The translations under genes were made by a program, and so were the position numbers. A DNA stretch of 64,000 nt from Clostridium thermosuccinogenes. GTDB lineage: Bacteria > Bacillota > Clostridia > Acetivibrionales > DSM-5807. The notes below the pieces were generated by a model. That model searched no databases, was not told the origin of the DNA, and worked only from the letters and a program-made list of their open reading frames with translations. The stretch spans positions 955,665 to 1,019,664 of the forward strand of contig NZ_CP021850.1 of assembly GCF_002896855.1 (NCBI RefSeq), written 5' to 3'. Shown here in pieces: positions 37,323 through 46,281 of this stretch. Positions within the stretch are counted from its first letter, which is position 1. The number at the start of each line of letters is the position of its first letter.

Positions 37323-39167
37323 ATGATGAGCAAGAAAGATAAAAGTGAAAATAAAAGCCGGATTGAGAGCTTCCTTTCGTGGTTTGATCTCAAACAAACC
37401 ATAGTTATACATAGTCGTGTCCTTCGTTCATTATTACAATCGCATAAGCGTAGTACAATATTGATACTCTTTCTGCTTTGTTTGCTGGTTTTACAGGATT
37501 TTATTATACTTAAGATTATACAATTTATAACCAATACAATTGTCGATTATGTTGGGAGATCAAATATACTAGATATAAAAATACTATATATTCTAGGTTT
37601 GCTTTTACTTACTTTAGTAGGTTCCCACGTACTCCAATGGTTGTACAATCGTGTGAATTCCAATTATAAAGAAGAAGTACGGCAAAGTGTTGAAGAAACC
37701 TTTATTAAAAAACTCAGTTGTATTTCCTATACTCATTTTGAAAATAATGATTTTCATCAACGTGTAAATCGCGCACAATCTGCCGGTGCTCAATATGGAG
37801 ATGCTATATATGCGATTAGCACTATATTTCGTATTGTTATAACCACTATCATGTATGGTATACTTCTTTCTAAAATCAGCATCCTTTTTCCACCGATTGT
37901 TATTGTATCAATATTGTTTTCACTGGGCTTTTCAGGCTATATAACTGATAAACAGCTGGATTACTGGAGGTCGGAGGTGGCGCCTCATGGATTGCGATAT
38001 AATTATTTTCAAAAGATGTGGGAAGATCGGATTAATGTTCAAAATATCAAAGCAAACCGGCTGTATGATTATTTCTATGAAAAATTTTCAAGTATAAACA
38101 AGAAGTATCGTAATGCAACGATGAAATTAAATTTGCTTTCCCTGGGTAGTGAAATTATTCCGGCAATATTACAAACTATTGTATTTACGGCAACGGTATT
38201 ATATGTTGCAGTTCAGGTCATGAACCACCGTGTTGATGTGGGGTATTTTGCCATGACCCTAACACTCCTGGCTAATTTTTATTCAATGATGAAAAGTAAC
38301 TCGTATTTTTTCTTGCAGGAAAATATGTATGTAAAAATATTAAGTGATTATTTTACCGTAATTGATCAAAAAGAGACTTATCTTTTGGAAGCCAGCAGAA
38401 TAAGTAATAGACATATATGCCAAATCAGATATATTGATGTAAAATATACATATCCCCAGTCAGAACGCATGGCATTAGCAGGAGTTAATGCCTGTGCAAA
38501 AGTCGGTCAGATAGTAGGTATTGTTGGATCAAACGGAAGCGGAAAGACGACGTTAATGAATATAACCATGGGATTGTTGGAAGGCTATGCCGGTCAAGTC
38601 ATTTTTGAGGATGATGATGGGAATTGTCTGTCACCTGAACATATGCAAAACGCTATAGGTATGCTTACACAGGACTTCGGCAAATATCAGATGACCATCC
38701 GGGAAAATATCTTATATGGTCAGCACCTTGAAATAATGAATGATGATCAGCTCTACAAATTACTGGAAATGGTTGGAATGAAATCTACCGTGCAAAAACT
38801 TGAAAAGGGGCTGGATACACCGTTAGGACAACTGGAAAATGGAATTGAATTTTCCATGGGGCAGTGGCAACGCATTGGAATAGCACGGTTGCTGGCCAAT
38901 CCGGAACGAAAAATATGGATTCTTGATGAACCTACTGCTTATCTGGATCCGATAGCCGAAATTGAGATTTACTCACTGATAAAATCTTTGGCGGGAGGAA
39001 GACTGGTATTTTTCATATCGCATCGCCTGGGCTATATGCGAAATGTAGATGTAATTTGGGTTCTTAAAAATGGCTACATTGTTGAAAAAGGAACACATGA
39101 ACAATTATTACAAGATAAAGGATATTATTCAGATATGTATATAGCACAAGCAGATTGGTATACTTAA
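37323..39167 (+). CDS. ABC exporter half-transporter 2 of 4, atypical signature
   Basis: This roughly 614-residue half-transporter has a membrane domain and an ATPase with Walker A VGSNGSGKTT, Q-loop LTQDF, Walker B IWILDEPTAYLD and the ISHR switch. The signature reads FSMGQ instead of LSGGQ, so the ATP site it shares with its partner is likely weakened, as in asymmetric heterodimeric exporters. ATG 37323 or 37326 is preferred; GGGGTGA overlapping the previous stop codon is the ribosome binding site. A 92-base gap separates it from the third gene. Confidence 0.88.
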   Translation: MMSKKDKSENKSRIESFLSWFDLKQTIVIHSRVLRSLLQSHKRSTILILFLLCLLVLQDFIILKIIQFITNTIVDYVGRSNILDIKILYILGLLLLTLVGSHVLQWLYNRVNSNYKEEVRQSVEETFIKKLSCISYTHFENNDFHQRVNRAQSAGAQYGDAIYAISTIFRIVITTIMYGILLSKISILFPPIVIVSILFSLGFSGYITDKQLDYWRSEVAPHGLRYNYFQKMWEDRINVQNIKANRLYDYFYEKFSSINKKYRNATMKLNLLSLGSEIIPAILQTIVFTATVLYVAVQVMNHRVDVGYFAMTLTLLANFYSMMKSNSYFFLQENMYVKILSDYFTVIDQKETYLLEASRISNRHICQIRYIDVKYTYPQSERMALAGVNACAKVGQIVGIVGSNGSGKTTLMNITMGLLEGYAGQVIFEDDDGNCLSPEHMQNAIGMLTQDFGKYQMTIRENILYGQHLEIMNDDQLYKLLEMVGMKSTVQKLEKGLDTPLGQLENGIEFSMGQWQRIGIARLLANPERKIWILDEPTAYLDPIAEIEIYSLIKSLAGGRLVFFISHRLGYMRNVDVIWVLKNGYIVEKGTHEQLLQDKGYYSDMYIAQADWYT

Positions 39168-39259
39168 TTATTTTAAAGATAATGCGAACCAGTAACAATT
39201 GTTTATCCAATTTTAGGAACAAATGAAAACATAGAGTTTGTAGAGATAAGAGGTTAACT

Positions 39260-41065
39260 ATGAAGAAAATAATATCATTTTTTCATAACATAAAGGAAAT
39301 TATTCGCATTTTGTGGGAAGCAAGCAAAATCATGACGCTGCTGCTTCTGTTTAATAATATTATAAGAAATGCATTATGGCCATTAAGAGGGTTAGTGGTA
39401 AAGCAAATAATTGACATGATCACATTATCGCTAGAAAAAGGCATTGAATCATATCAAAGACCACTTGCACTATACATATTATTATTTTTTCTATTCTTTT
39501 GGTTGAACAGGATATGGTGGCCATTAAACAGTTTTACACAAGCATTAATGTTGTCCAAAATCGGACACGGTACTAGAATGCGAATAATAAAAGTGATGGA
39601 GAATATAGAATTATCCTTTTTCGATAAATCAGAAAATTATGATACTTACCACAAGGCGCTTGAACTAACAAATGGCAGGCAACCTATAAATGTCGTAAAT
39701 AATATACTAGGTCTTATCTCATTAATTATAAGCTTTGTATCAGCGTTTACTGTAATGATTTCAATAAATATTCCTGTTTCCATTATTCTTATTATCAGCT
39801 CAATCCCATCATTAGTTTGGGAAAACAGATTCAATCAAAAGCTGTATAATTTTGAACAGGAAACAACCCGGGAAAAACGGCTGTTGAATTATATATTCAA
39901 GCTTTTCACTGACAAAAAATCAGCCAAGGAAATCAGAACATTTAGGTTTGAAAAGTATTTATCGGACAAACATGAGGCGACATTAAAAGATTATAACAGT
40001 AAATATTTCAGGCTCATTACATCCAAAATCAAAATTGATTCATTGTTTTGGATTCTTATGCAAATTTCTCTGATGGCCTCATATTTCATAATAATAGCTT
40101 CTGCATCAGAGGGCAGAATACCCCTGGGAGATTTGAGCTTTTTCTTATCGGTTTCCATTGGTTTGCAGAATGCAATAAAAAATATTGAATCATCATTTAA
40201 TAATGTAATTCAATCTTCCAGGTATATCGATAATCTCACCAGTTTTGAGAAATCATATCTGAATATATCAACAAAACATGGCTATAAGCCTATTCCTGAA
40301 ACTGTTGAAAGCATAGAATTCAGGAATGTTTCATTTTCATATCCCAATTCTGAAAAAGCGGTATTAAAGAATGTCAGTTTTAAACTTAGCGTTCCTCAAA
40401 ATGTTATCTTGTTAGGAGAAAATGGTTCAGGAAAAACAACGCTAATTAAACTGTTATTAGGGTTTTATAAACCTTCCAAAGGTGAAATTCTACTTAACGG
40501 GTGTAACATATCTGATTTTGACATAAGAGATTACCATAAACTGTTTAGTGTCTGTTTCCAAGACTACATTAAGTATGGCTTTTCTTTAAAGGATAACATC
40601 ATAATGGCAAATTCAAATATTGATGATATAACCTTTGAACAAATCATTGGTAAAGTACAGCTTTTAGATTTAGTTCGAAAATTGCCATATCAGGAGCAAA
40701 CATATCTTTCTAAAGAGTATGATGAAAAAGGCGTAGAATTGTCAGGTGGTCAATATAATAAGATAGCTATTGCGCGTGCTTTGGCAAAAAACTCCAAAAT
40801 AGTTGTTTTTGACGAACCAAATGCTTCATTGGATGCAAAAGCTGAGCAAAATTTATTTAATCTTTACTCGGAGCTAACAAAGGATAAACTCGGAATCATG
40901 ATAACCCATAGGCTTTCCACAGCTGTTTGTGCGGATATGATTCTTGTGCTGAAAGATGGCAAATTGGTTGAGCATGGCACGCATGATCAGCTAATGAAGC
41001 TCAATCAGGAGTATGCATTTCTATTTAACATGCAATCTAAACAGTATATAAGTGAGGTAAGCTGA
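39260..41065 (+). CDS. ABC exporter half-transporter 3 of 4
   Basis: This 601-residue half-transporter has membrane helices in the first 320 residues and an ATPase with Walker A LGENGSGKTT, Q-loop CFQDY, signature LSGGQYNK, Walker B IVVFDEPNASLD and ITHR. All catalytic residues appear intact. The ribosome binding site is AAGAGGT. It is followed one base later by the fourth gene, so 3 and 4 form the second candidate pair. Codon choice and base composition are AT-rich, like the rest of the island. Confidence 0.88.
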   Translation: MKKIISFFHNIKEIIRILWEASKIMTLLLLFNNIIRNALWPLRGLVVKQIIDMITLSLEKGIESYQRPLALYILLFFLFFWLNRIWWPLNSFTQALMLSKIGHGTRMRIIKVMENIELSFFDKSENYDTYHKALELTNGRQPINVVNNILGLISLIISFVSAFTVMISINIPVSIILIISSIPSLVWENRFNQKLYNFEQETTREKRLLNYIFKLFTDKKSAKEIRTFRFEKYLSDKHEATLKDYNSKYFRLITSKIKIDSLFWILMQISLMASYFIIIASASEGRIPLGDLSFFLSVSIGLQNAIKNIESSFNNVIQSSRYIDNLTSFEKSYLNISTKHGYKPIPETVESIEFRNVSFSYPNSEKAVLKNVSFKLSVPQNVILLGENGSGKTTLIKLLLGFYKPSKGEILLNGCNISDFDIRDYHKLFSVCFQDYIKYGFSLKDNIIMANSNIDDITFEQIIGKVQLLDLVRKLPYQEQTYLSKEYDEKGVELSGGQYNKIAIARALAKNSKIVVFDEPNASLDAKAEQNLFNLYSELTKDKLGIMITHRLSTAVCADMILVLKDGKLVEHGTHDQLMKLNQEYAFLFNMQSKQYISEVS

Positions 41066-41066
41066 C

Positions 41067-42833
41067 ATGAAGAAAATAACGCGCTATATCAATTTGCTGA
41101 TAAGTAATTCGCCTGCTTTAGTGATTTTTCTTGCTATGTTGATTGTTTGCTCTTTTGTGTTGTCTCCATTGCATTCTTTGCTCGATAAGCTGCTGTTTGA
41201 TACCGTGCAGCAAGAATATGGGAAAGCTCTTAATTGGAGCAGTATATTATTTATCGTGTTCCTGTACTTTGCATATAACCTTGGTGTCTACGTAATTTTT
41301 AGGGCAAAGGATTTTATAAGTGATTATACTCAGATAAAGCTGAATGCGTCAATTCAAAAAAAGGTAATGGCAAAAATCAACCAAATTACCTATGATAAGT
41401 ACGAAGACAATAACTTTTACAACTACCTGACAGCTATAGAACGTGAGATAAACGATGGGAATGTTTTAAGTATATTTGTTAACACGATGTCACTGTTTGG
41501 TGCATTACTGTCAATAGTATACTTGTCATGTATTATGTTGAGTTTAGGGATAATCCCTATGCTTTTATCATCGGTGTGTTGCATTCCTGGCTTCATACAT
41601 CAGGCAACCTTCGGAAAGAAGAATTGGGAATTTAACACCTCAAAAATACCTTTGCAGAGAAAAACACTATATATATTTTCTCTTTTATCATCGATTGATT
41701 CATATAAAGAAAATCGCATGTACGACACCTTTGACCATTACAAGAAAAAATACTCTCATTTGTTCAACGAATACTATGAAGAACTTAAGAGCTTCAATTT
41801 AAAAAATTGCTGGAAAGGAATAATAATGGCAACCATCCATTCTCTGGGGACTGTTTCAGTTATTGCTTATGCATATTTCCAGGCTGCGAATAACAGGATC
41901 ACACTGGGAGATGCCGTGCTGTTTGTCGGAGTAACACAGAGTATTTACAACTATATTCAAAACGTTATATATTATATTGGCAATTTAAATGAAACGGTTC
42001 ATTCAGTAGATAATTTGCTTTCATTTATTTCTGATATGGAAGATGAAAATACAAGCAAACCGGTCGAAAAGCAATGCGCAGATGTCTTTATTGAGCTTAA
42101 GAATGTTAAATATGCATACCCCAATATGGAAAACAATATTCTTGACGGAATAGACTTAACAATTCATCAAAACGAAAAGATTGCCATCGTCGGTGAAAAT
42201 GGCTGTGGTAAAACAACGCTTGCCAAAATAATACTGGGTCTGTATCATCCCAAAGAAGGTACGGTTAAGCTAAACGGTGTTGACCTGAATGAGGTGAAAC
42301 AGGAAACAAGGTATGCAACGGTATGCTTTCAGGACTATTTTACATATTCCTTCACTGTAAGAGAAAATGTTGCCTTTGGAAATATAGAAAAGCTATACGA
42401 TGACAATAGTATTTTAAATGCTATCAAGATGAGCCAGCTTGAGTTTGATATTTTCAATCATGATATGGAAAAATATATCAATAAGGAATTCGATACAAAG
42501 GGAATTGTTTTGTCGGGTGGCCAAGCACAGAAATTATCACTTTCCAGAGCCTTTCTGTTTGATAAGGGATTGATTATTCTTGATGAGCCAAGCGCTTCCC
42601 TTGATGTTATCACAGAGAATGAGATATTTGAATCTACATTGGCACTTATGAAGGATAGGGCAGCAATAGTTATCACACATAGATTGGCTAACGTGATAAA
42701 TTGTGACACTATTATATATCTGGAAAATGGGAAGGTATGTGAAAAAGGCACCCATGATGAGCTTATGAAGTTAAAAGGAAAGTATTATAATTTGTTTAGC
42801 ATTCAGGCTAATAAATATAAGGCTAAGGCGTGA
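41067..42833 (+). CDS. ABC exporter half-transporter 4 of 4
   Basis: This 588-residue half-transporter has an ATPase with Walker A VGENGCGKTT, Q-loop CFQDY, signature LSGGQAQK, Walker B LIILDEPSASLD and ITHR. The first 320 residues are a membrane domain. It begins one base after gene 3 stops, with GAGGTAA as ribosome binding site inside the previous gene, which implies coupling. It is the last gene of the island. Confidence 0.88.
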   Translation: MKKITRYINLLISNSPALVIFLAMLIVCSFVLSPLHSLLDKLLFDTVQQEYGKALNWSSILFIVFLYFAYNLGVYVIFRAKDFISDYTQIKLNASIQKKVMAKINQITYDKYEDNNFYNYLTAIEREINDGNVLSIFVNTMSLFGALLSIVYLSCIMLSLGIIPMLLSSVCCIPGFIHQATFGKKNWEFNTSKIPLQRKTLYIFSLLSSIDSYKENRMYDTFDHYKKKYSHLFNEYYEELKSFNLKNCWKGIIMATIHSLGTVSVIAYAYFQAANNRITLGDAVLFVGVTQSIYNYIQNVIYYIGNLNETVHSVDNLLSFISDMEDENTSKPVEKQCADVFIELKNVKYAYPNMENNILDGIDLTIHQNEKIAIVGENGCGKTTLAKIILGLYHPKEGTVKLNGVDLNEVKQETRYATVCFQDYFTYSFTVRENVAFGNIEKLYDDNSILNAIKMSQLEFDIFNHDMEKYINKEFDTKGIVLSGGQAQKLSLSRAFLFDKGLIILDEPSASLDVITENEIFESTLALMKDRAAIVITHRLANVINCDTIIYLENGKVCEKGTHDELMKLKGKYYNLFSIQANKYKAKA

Positions 42834-43200
42834 AATATCATGTTCAATAAAAGTAGGTTGTTTATGTGAAAATGAAAGCAATATTTAAACAATGTTTAAT
42901 GAGCTTTCATCAATATCAATAAAGAGAGTATCATGAATTTATTAATATATATTTTAAATTTAGAGTAAATACGAAGGTAAGATTTGGATTTTCGTGTTTA
43001 CTCTATCTATACTGCTTATTTTATGTTTTGTTTGTCTTAATTATTGGTATCACAATAATCAGGTAGAGATTGTTTTCCCTTTATCTATGATAAATAAGGT
43101 ACAATTAATTGCACAAATTCATTAAAGGGTAAAAATAGACATGCCCTAAGCTGTTTGATAAAATATAATAAATTAATATAAATCAGGAGGAAAATGATCT
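42834..43200. other. AT-rich right flank of the exporter island
   Basis: This spacer of about 370 bases holds the hairpin at 42961-43005 and the AGGAGG before thyX. No gene was seen. Confidence 0.5.
42961..43005 (+). terminator. Long hairpin after the exporter genes
   Basis: A 15-bp stem with one G-T pair (42961-42975 with 42991-43005) has a 15-base loop. The following sequence is U-rich but without a clean T-run. It is probably the end of the exporter transcript. Confidence 0.5.
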
Positions 43201-43842
43201 ATGAATATAATAAAGCCTTATTTCATAATCGAGTCGGAGGTGAACGGAGAGCAGGCGTTAAAGCTCATTGAGAAAGCCGGAAGGACATGCTACAAGAGTG
43301 AGGATAAAGCCACCGAGGGTTCGGCTGCCGATTTTGTAAGAAGGATCATAAAGGGCAAGCATGAATCGGTCATTGAGCATTATTCCATAACTGTCAGAGT
43401 AATCTGCGACAGAGGGGTGACTCATGAGATAGTAAGGCACCGCCTGGCTTCGTACTCCCAGGAGAGCACAAGGTACTGCAACTACAGCAAGGATAAATAT
43501 TCCAATCAGATCACGTACATAGAGCCTTGCTTTTGGGATGTGAACACCGAGGAAGGCAGAAAAAAATATGAGATATGGAAAAGTGTCATGGAGTTTACGG
43601 AAAAGAAGTATATGGAGTTGATTGAAAACGGTGCTACACCACAGGAAGCCCGCAGCGTTCTGCCCAATTCCCTTAAAACTGAGCTGGTGATGACTATGAA
43701 TTTAAGGGAATGGAGGCATTTCTTCAAGCTGAGGACCGATGCTGCCGCCCATCCGCAGATAAGGGAAATTGCCGTGCCGATGCTGAAGAAATTCAAAGAA
43801 ATGATTCCCGTAGTCTTTGACGATATAGAGGCCGAATTATGA
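43201..43842 (+). CDS. thyX: Flavin-dependent thymidylate synthase ThyX
   Basis: This 213-residue enzyme makes dTMP from dUMP using FAD, NADPH and methylene-tetrahydrofolate. The diagnostic ThyX motif RHRxxSxxxxSxR is present at residues 79-91 (RHRLASYSQESTR). The C-terminal substrate-binding region includes NLREWRHFFKLR. AGGAGG lies before the ATG. Dihydrofolate reductase follows 71 bases downstream, so the pair serves thymidylate and folate metabolism. Confidence 0.95.
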   Translation: MNIIKPYFIIESEVNGEQALKLIEKAGRTCYKSEDKATEGSAADFVRRIIKGKHESVIEHYSITVRVICDRGVTHEIVRHRLASYSQESTRYCNYSKDKYSNQITYIEPCFWDVNTEEGRKKYEIWKSVMEFTEKKYMELIENGATPQEARSVLPNSLKTELVMTMNLREWRHFFKLRTDAAAHPQIREIAVPMLKKFKEMIPVVFDDIEAEL

Positions 43843-43913
43843 GGTTGTTTGCAGTTTGGAGCCGGATATTCCAACCAATCGGATAATGCCGGTAAGCTTA
43901 GGGGTGAGTCAGC

Positions 43914-44429
43914 ATGATATCGATGATTGCCGCCGTGGGAGCTAATGGCGTTATAGGAAGGAACAATGCACTTCCCTGGCATTTGCCGGCTGATCTGGCT
44001 TATTTTAAGAAGGTCACCATGGGGCATGCCGTTGTCATGGGGAGGAAAACCTTTGAATCCATAGGAAAGCCCTTGCCCGGCAGGTACAATATAATCCTCA
44101 CGAGGGACAAGAGCTACCGCTCTGAGAATTGCATCATCATGCACACGGTGGAGGAGATACTTGAATACAGCCGGAACCGGGATGTTTTCATAATCGGAGG
44201 GGCCGAAGTTTATAAAAGCTTTATCGACCATGCCGACAAGCTGTATATCACATGGATTGACGAAAGCTTTGATGGGGATGCTTTTTTCCCGGAAATAGAT
44301 GAAAATAAATGGTATATTATCTCCCGCTCGGAATGGGAAAGGGATGCTTCGAACGGGCTCAGGTTTTGCTTTATGGTATATCGGAACAGGCATTCCCATG
44401 GCGCTGATACAACGAAGGAATTACTGTGA
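43914..44429 (+). CDS. folA: Dihydrofolate reductase
   Basis: This 171-residue enzyme reduces dihydrofolate to tetrahydrofolate with NADPH. Visible motifs: MIAAVGANGVIGRNNALPWHLPADLAYFK in the N-terminal substrate loop (with the acidic residue D28 region), the MGRKTFESIG NADPH-binding segment, and FIIGGAEVYKSF. GGGGTGAG precedes the ATG. Length is slightly above the usual 160 because of a short C-terminal tail. Confidence 0.93.
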   Translation: MISMIAAVGANGVIGRNNALPWHLPADLAYFKKVTMGHAVVMGRKTFESIGKPLPGRYNIILTRDKSYRSENCIIMHTVEEILEYSRNRDVFIIGGAEVYKSFIDHADKLYITWIDESFDGDAFFPEIDENKWYIISRSEWERDASNGLRFCFMVYRNRHSHGADTTKELL

Positions 44430-44737
44430 ACTTAAATTTAAAGTATTGTGCCTGTATCAAATTAATGACTGGTTTCATAATGTATAAAGGCAGGATCATA
44501 ATGCACAAAAGTTGGTTACATAATATATTAAAAGATGTTTTACTTCGAGATTAAGGATTAAGGTATCTTGCCGCCGGATTTTGCTTAAAATGCAAGTTAT
44601 AGATTAAAAATTTCATACGGATTAAAACAGGACTTGAGATACAAAATAACAGCGCATTACATGGATTTTTGAGTTTATAATTTCGTATAATTTTCATAAA
44701 GCAGTTAATCGAAAAACATAAAACATAAAAATAAGAT

Positions 44738-44766
44738 TTGACAAACAGTTTGGCATATGTTATCAT
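44738..44766 (+). promoter_or_regulatory. Promoter of the infC-rpmI-rplT operon
   Basis: TTGACA (44738-44743) is the ideal -35 hexamer and TATCAT (44761-44766) lies exactly 17 bases on. It precedes the structured leader. Confidence 0.75.
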
Positions 44767-44779
44767 ATAGAAGCAAATA

Positions 44780-44903
44780 AAGTAGAAGGTATCCACTTCT
44801 CACCTTACAGCTCAGGTTGGTAAGGTTAATAGGGAAAGTTTTAAATTCTAGGTTATAACTTTGCTTAAGAAGTGGATTGATTTATTCAATTCACTTTTTT
44901 GTG
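44780..44903 (+). ncRNA. L20-type leader (attenuator) of the infC operon
   Basis: ATCCACTTCT (44791-44800) can pair with AGAAGTGGAT (44868-44877), and the same AAGTGGATTG (44870-44879) can instead pair with CAATTCACTT (44887-44896), which is followed by T residues to 44900. The two structures are mutually exclusive, as in the ribosomal protein L20 leader of Firmicutes, where L20 shuts off its own operon by favouring the terminator. Regulation by L20 is inferred from position and fold. Confidence 0.75.
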
Positions 44904-44955
44904 TTGCATGAAGTTTCCAGCTTCTTGCCCAAATTTTACGCGGAGGTGTTCTATT

Positions 44956-45468
44956 ATTAGCAAAAACGAATTAATGGTTAATGAGGAAATAAGGGATAAG
45001 GAGATTCGACTCATTGATGTTGATGGTACCATGTTGGGTATTATGTCGTCCAAAGAGGCGCAGAAACTGGCCAACTCAAAGAACCTTGATCTTGTAAAGA
45101 TTGCACCGCAGGCAGTACCACCTGTTTGCAGAATAATGGATTATGGCAAGTATATGTTTGAGCTTGCGAAAAAAGAGAAGGAAGCCAGAAAAAACCAAAA
45201 AGTTATAAGCATCAAGGAGGTAAGAATTTCTCCCTCCATAGAAGATCATGATTTCGGTTTTAAGGTAAAAAATGCAGCTAAGTTCTTGAAAGATGGAGAT
45301 AAGGTCAAAGTCAGCGTTAGATTCAGAGGAAGAGAAATGAACTATACCTCATTGGGGGAAGAAGTACTGGAGAAGTTTGCAGAATCGCTTAAAGATGTGG
45401 GTACTGTTGAGAAAAAGCCCAAGCTTGAAGGCAGAAGCATGATAATGATATTAAATCCTAAGCAATAA
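44956..45468 (+). CDS. infC: Translation initiation factor IF-3 (ATT start)
   Basis: This 170-residue factor binds the 30S subunit and checks initiation. The usual two-domain sequence is present: NEEIRDKEIRLIDVDG and KSKEAQ-like N domain, then the VKEVRI-like linker (ISIKEVRISPSIEDHDF) and C domain. No ATG lies at the natural N terminus; ATT at 44956 is seven bases after GGAGGTG (44942-44948), and the conserved sequence starts directly after it. A non-AUG start codon of infC is well known and allows IF-3 to control its own synthesis. Confidence 0.93.
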   Translation: MSKNELMVNEEIRDKEIRLIDVDGTMLGIMSSKEAQKLANSKNLDLVKIAPQAVPPVCRIMDYGKYMFELAKKEKEARKNQKVISIKEVRISPSIEDHDFGFKVKNAAKFLKDGDKVKVSVRFRGREMNYTSLGEEVLEKFAESLKDVGTVEKKPKLEGRSMIMILNPKQ

Positions 45469-45480
45469 GATATTGGAAAG

Positions 45481-45638
45481 AACAGAGCCCGTGTTCTCAT
45501 GGCTTTGGGCATGGGTAAGGACACGTAGGGCAGGAACTGTCCGAATTAACGCCTGTGGAGATACTAGGTTGCGAGGTTGATGAAGCAGGAAACCTACGGT
45601 TTTGTCGTGGGAGGTTCACATTTATTCAGGATATGTAG
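45481..45638 (+). pseudogene. Relic of an IS605-family tnpB 3' end and right-end hairpin
   Basis: In frame from 45519 the DNA codes for a short peptide containing VGQELSELTPVEI and DEAGNLR, which resembles the C-terminal tail of TnpB proteins. Just upstream, another frame reads NRARVLMALGMGKDT before a stop at 45526, so a single-base shift would join the two. A hairpin CCTACG/CGTGGG (45593-45598, 45606-45611) followed by AGGTTCAC ending at 45619 looks like the right end of such elements. The rest of the transposase is missing. Identification is by resemblance only. Confidence 0.5.
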
Positions 45639-45650
45639 GAGGAGAGTAAA

Positions 45651-45848
45651 ATGCCAAAATTAAAGACACATAGCGCGTCAAAAAAGAGATTTAGGAAAAC
45701 CGCATCTGGAAAGATAAAAATGAGCCATGCATGGAGAAGTCATAGGCTGGTTTCAAAGGATAGAAAGGCTAAAAAGCATCACAGGCTTACAGCTTATGTA
45801 TCACCTGCTAATGAAGCTACTGTTAAGAAACTTATTCCATATGCATAA
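45651..45848 (+). CDS. rpmI: Ribosomal protein L35
   Basis: This 65-residue basic protein of the large ribosomal subunit has the family start MPKLKTHSASKKRFRKTASGKIK and the middle HRLVSKDRKAKKHHR. AGGAGGAG precedes the ATG. It lies between infC and rplT in the conserved operon order, though the spacer to infC is enlarged by the tnpB-like relic. Confidence 0.97.
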   Translation: MPKLKTHSASKKRFRKTASGKIKMSHAWRSHRLVSKDRKAKKHHRLTAYVSPANEATVKKLIPYA

Positions 45849-45866
45849 TAAAGGAGGATTCATTGT

Positions 45867-46220
45867 ATGTCAAGAGTAAAAGGTGCGGTTAGAACCCGTG
45901 CAAGACATAAAAAGATATTAAAACTGGCCAAAGGTTATTTTGGTGCTAAGAGCAAGCTTTTCAGGACTGCAAATCAAGCAGTTATGAAGTCTCTGGTATA
46001 TGCTTACAGGGACAGAAGGGCTAAGAAGAGAGATTTCAGGAAACTCTGGATTGCCAGGATAAATGCGGCAGCAAGGATTAACGGACTTTCATACAGCCGC
46101 TTCATGAATGGACTGAAAAAGGCCAATATAACATTGAACAGGAAAGTGCTTGCCGACATGGCCGTAAACGATGCGGAAGCTTTTGCACAGCTGGTTGAGA
46201 AAGCTAAGCAGGCGCTTTAA
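45867..46220 (+). CDS. rplT: Ribosomal protein L20
   Basis: This 117-residue large-subunit assembly protein has the typical sequence [30 protein letters not shown] at its start and the [23 protein letters not shown] middle. It starts 18 bases after rpmI with AAAGGAGG. L20 is the presumed regulator acting on the leader before infC. Confidence 0.97.
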   Translation: MSRVKGAVRTRARHKKILKLAKGYFGAKSKLFRTANQAVMKSLVYAYRDRRAKKRDFRKLWIARINAAARINGLSYSRFMNGLKKANITLNRKVLADMAVNDAEAFAQLVEKAKQAL

Positions 46221-46281
46221 TAATCAATAAATGGGGGCTCTTAACGAGTCCTTTATTTATGCCTGAAAAAGGAGTGGATCT

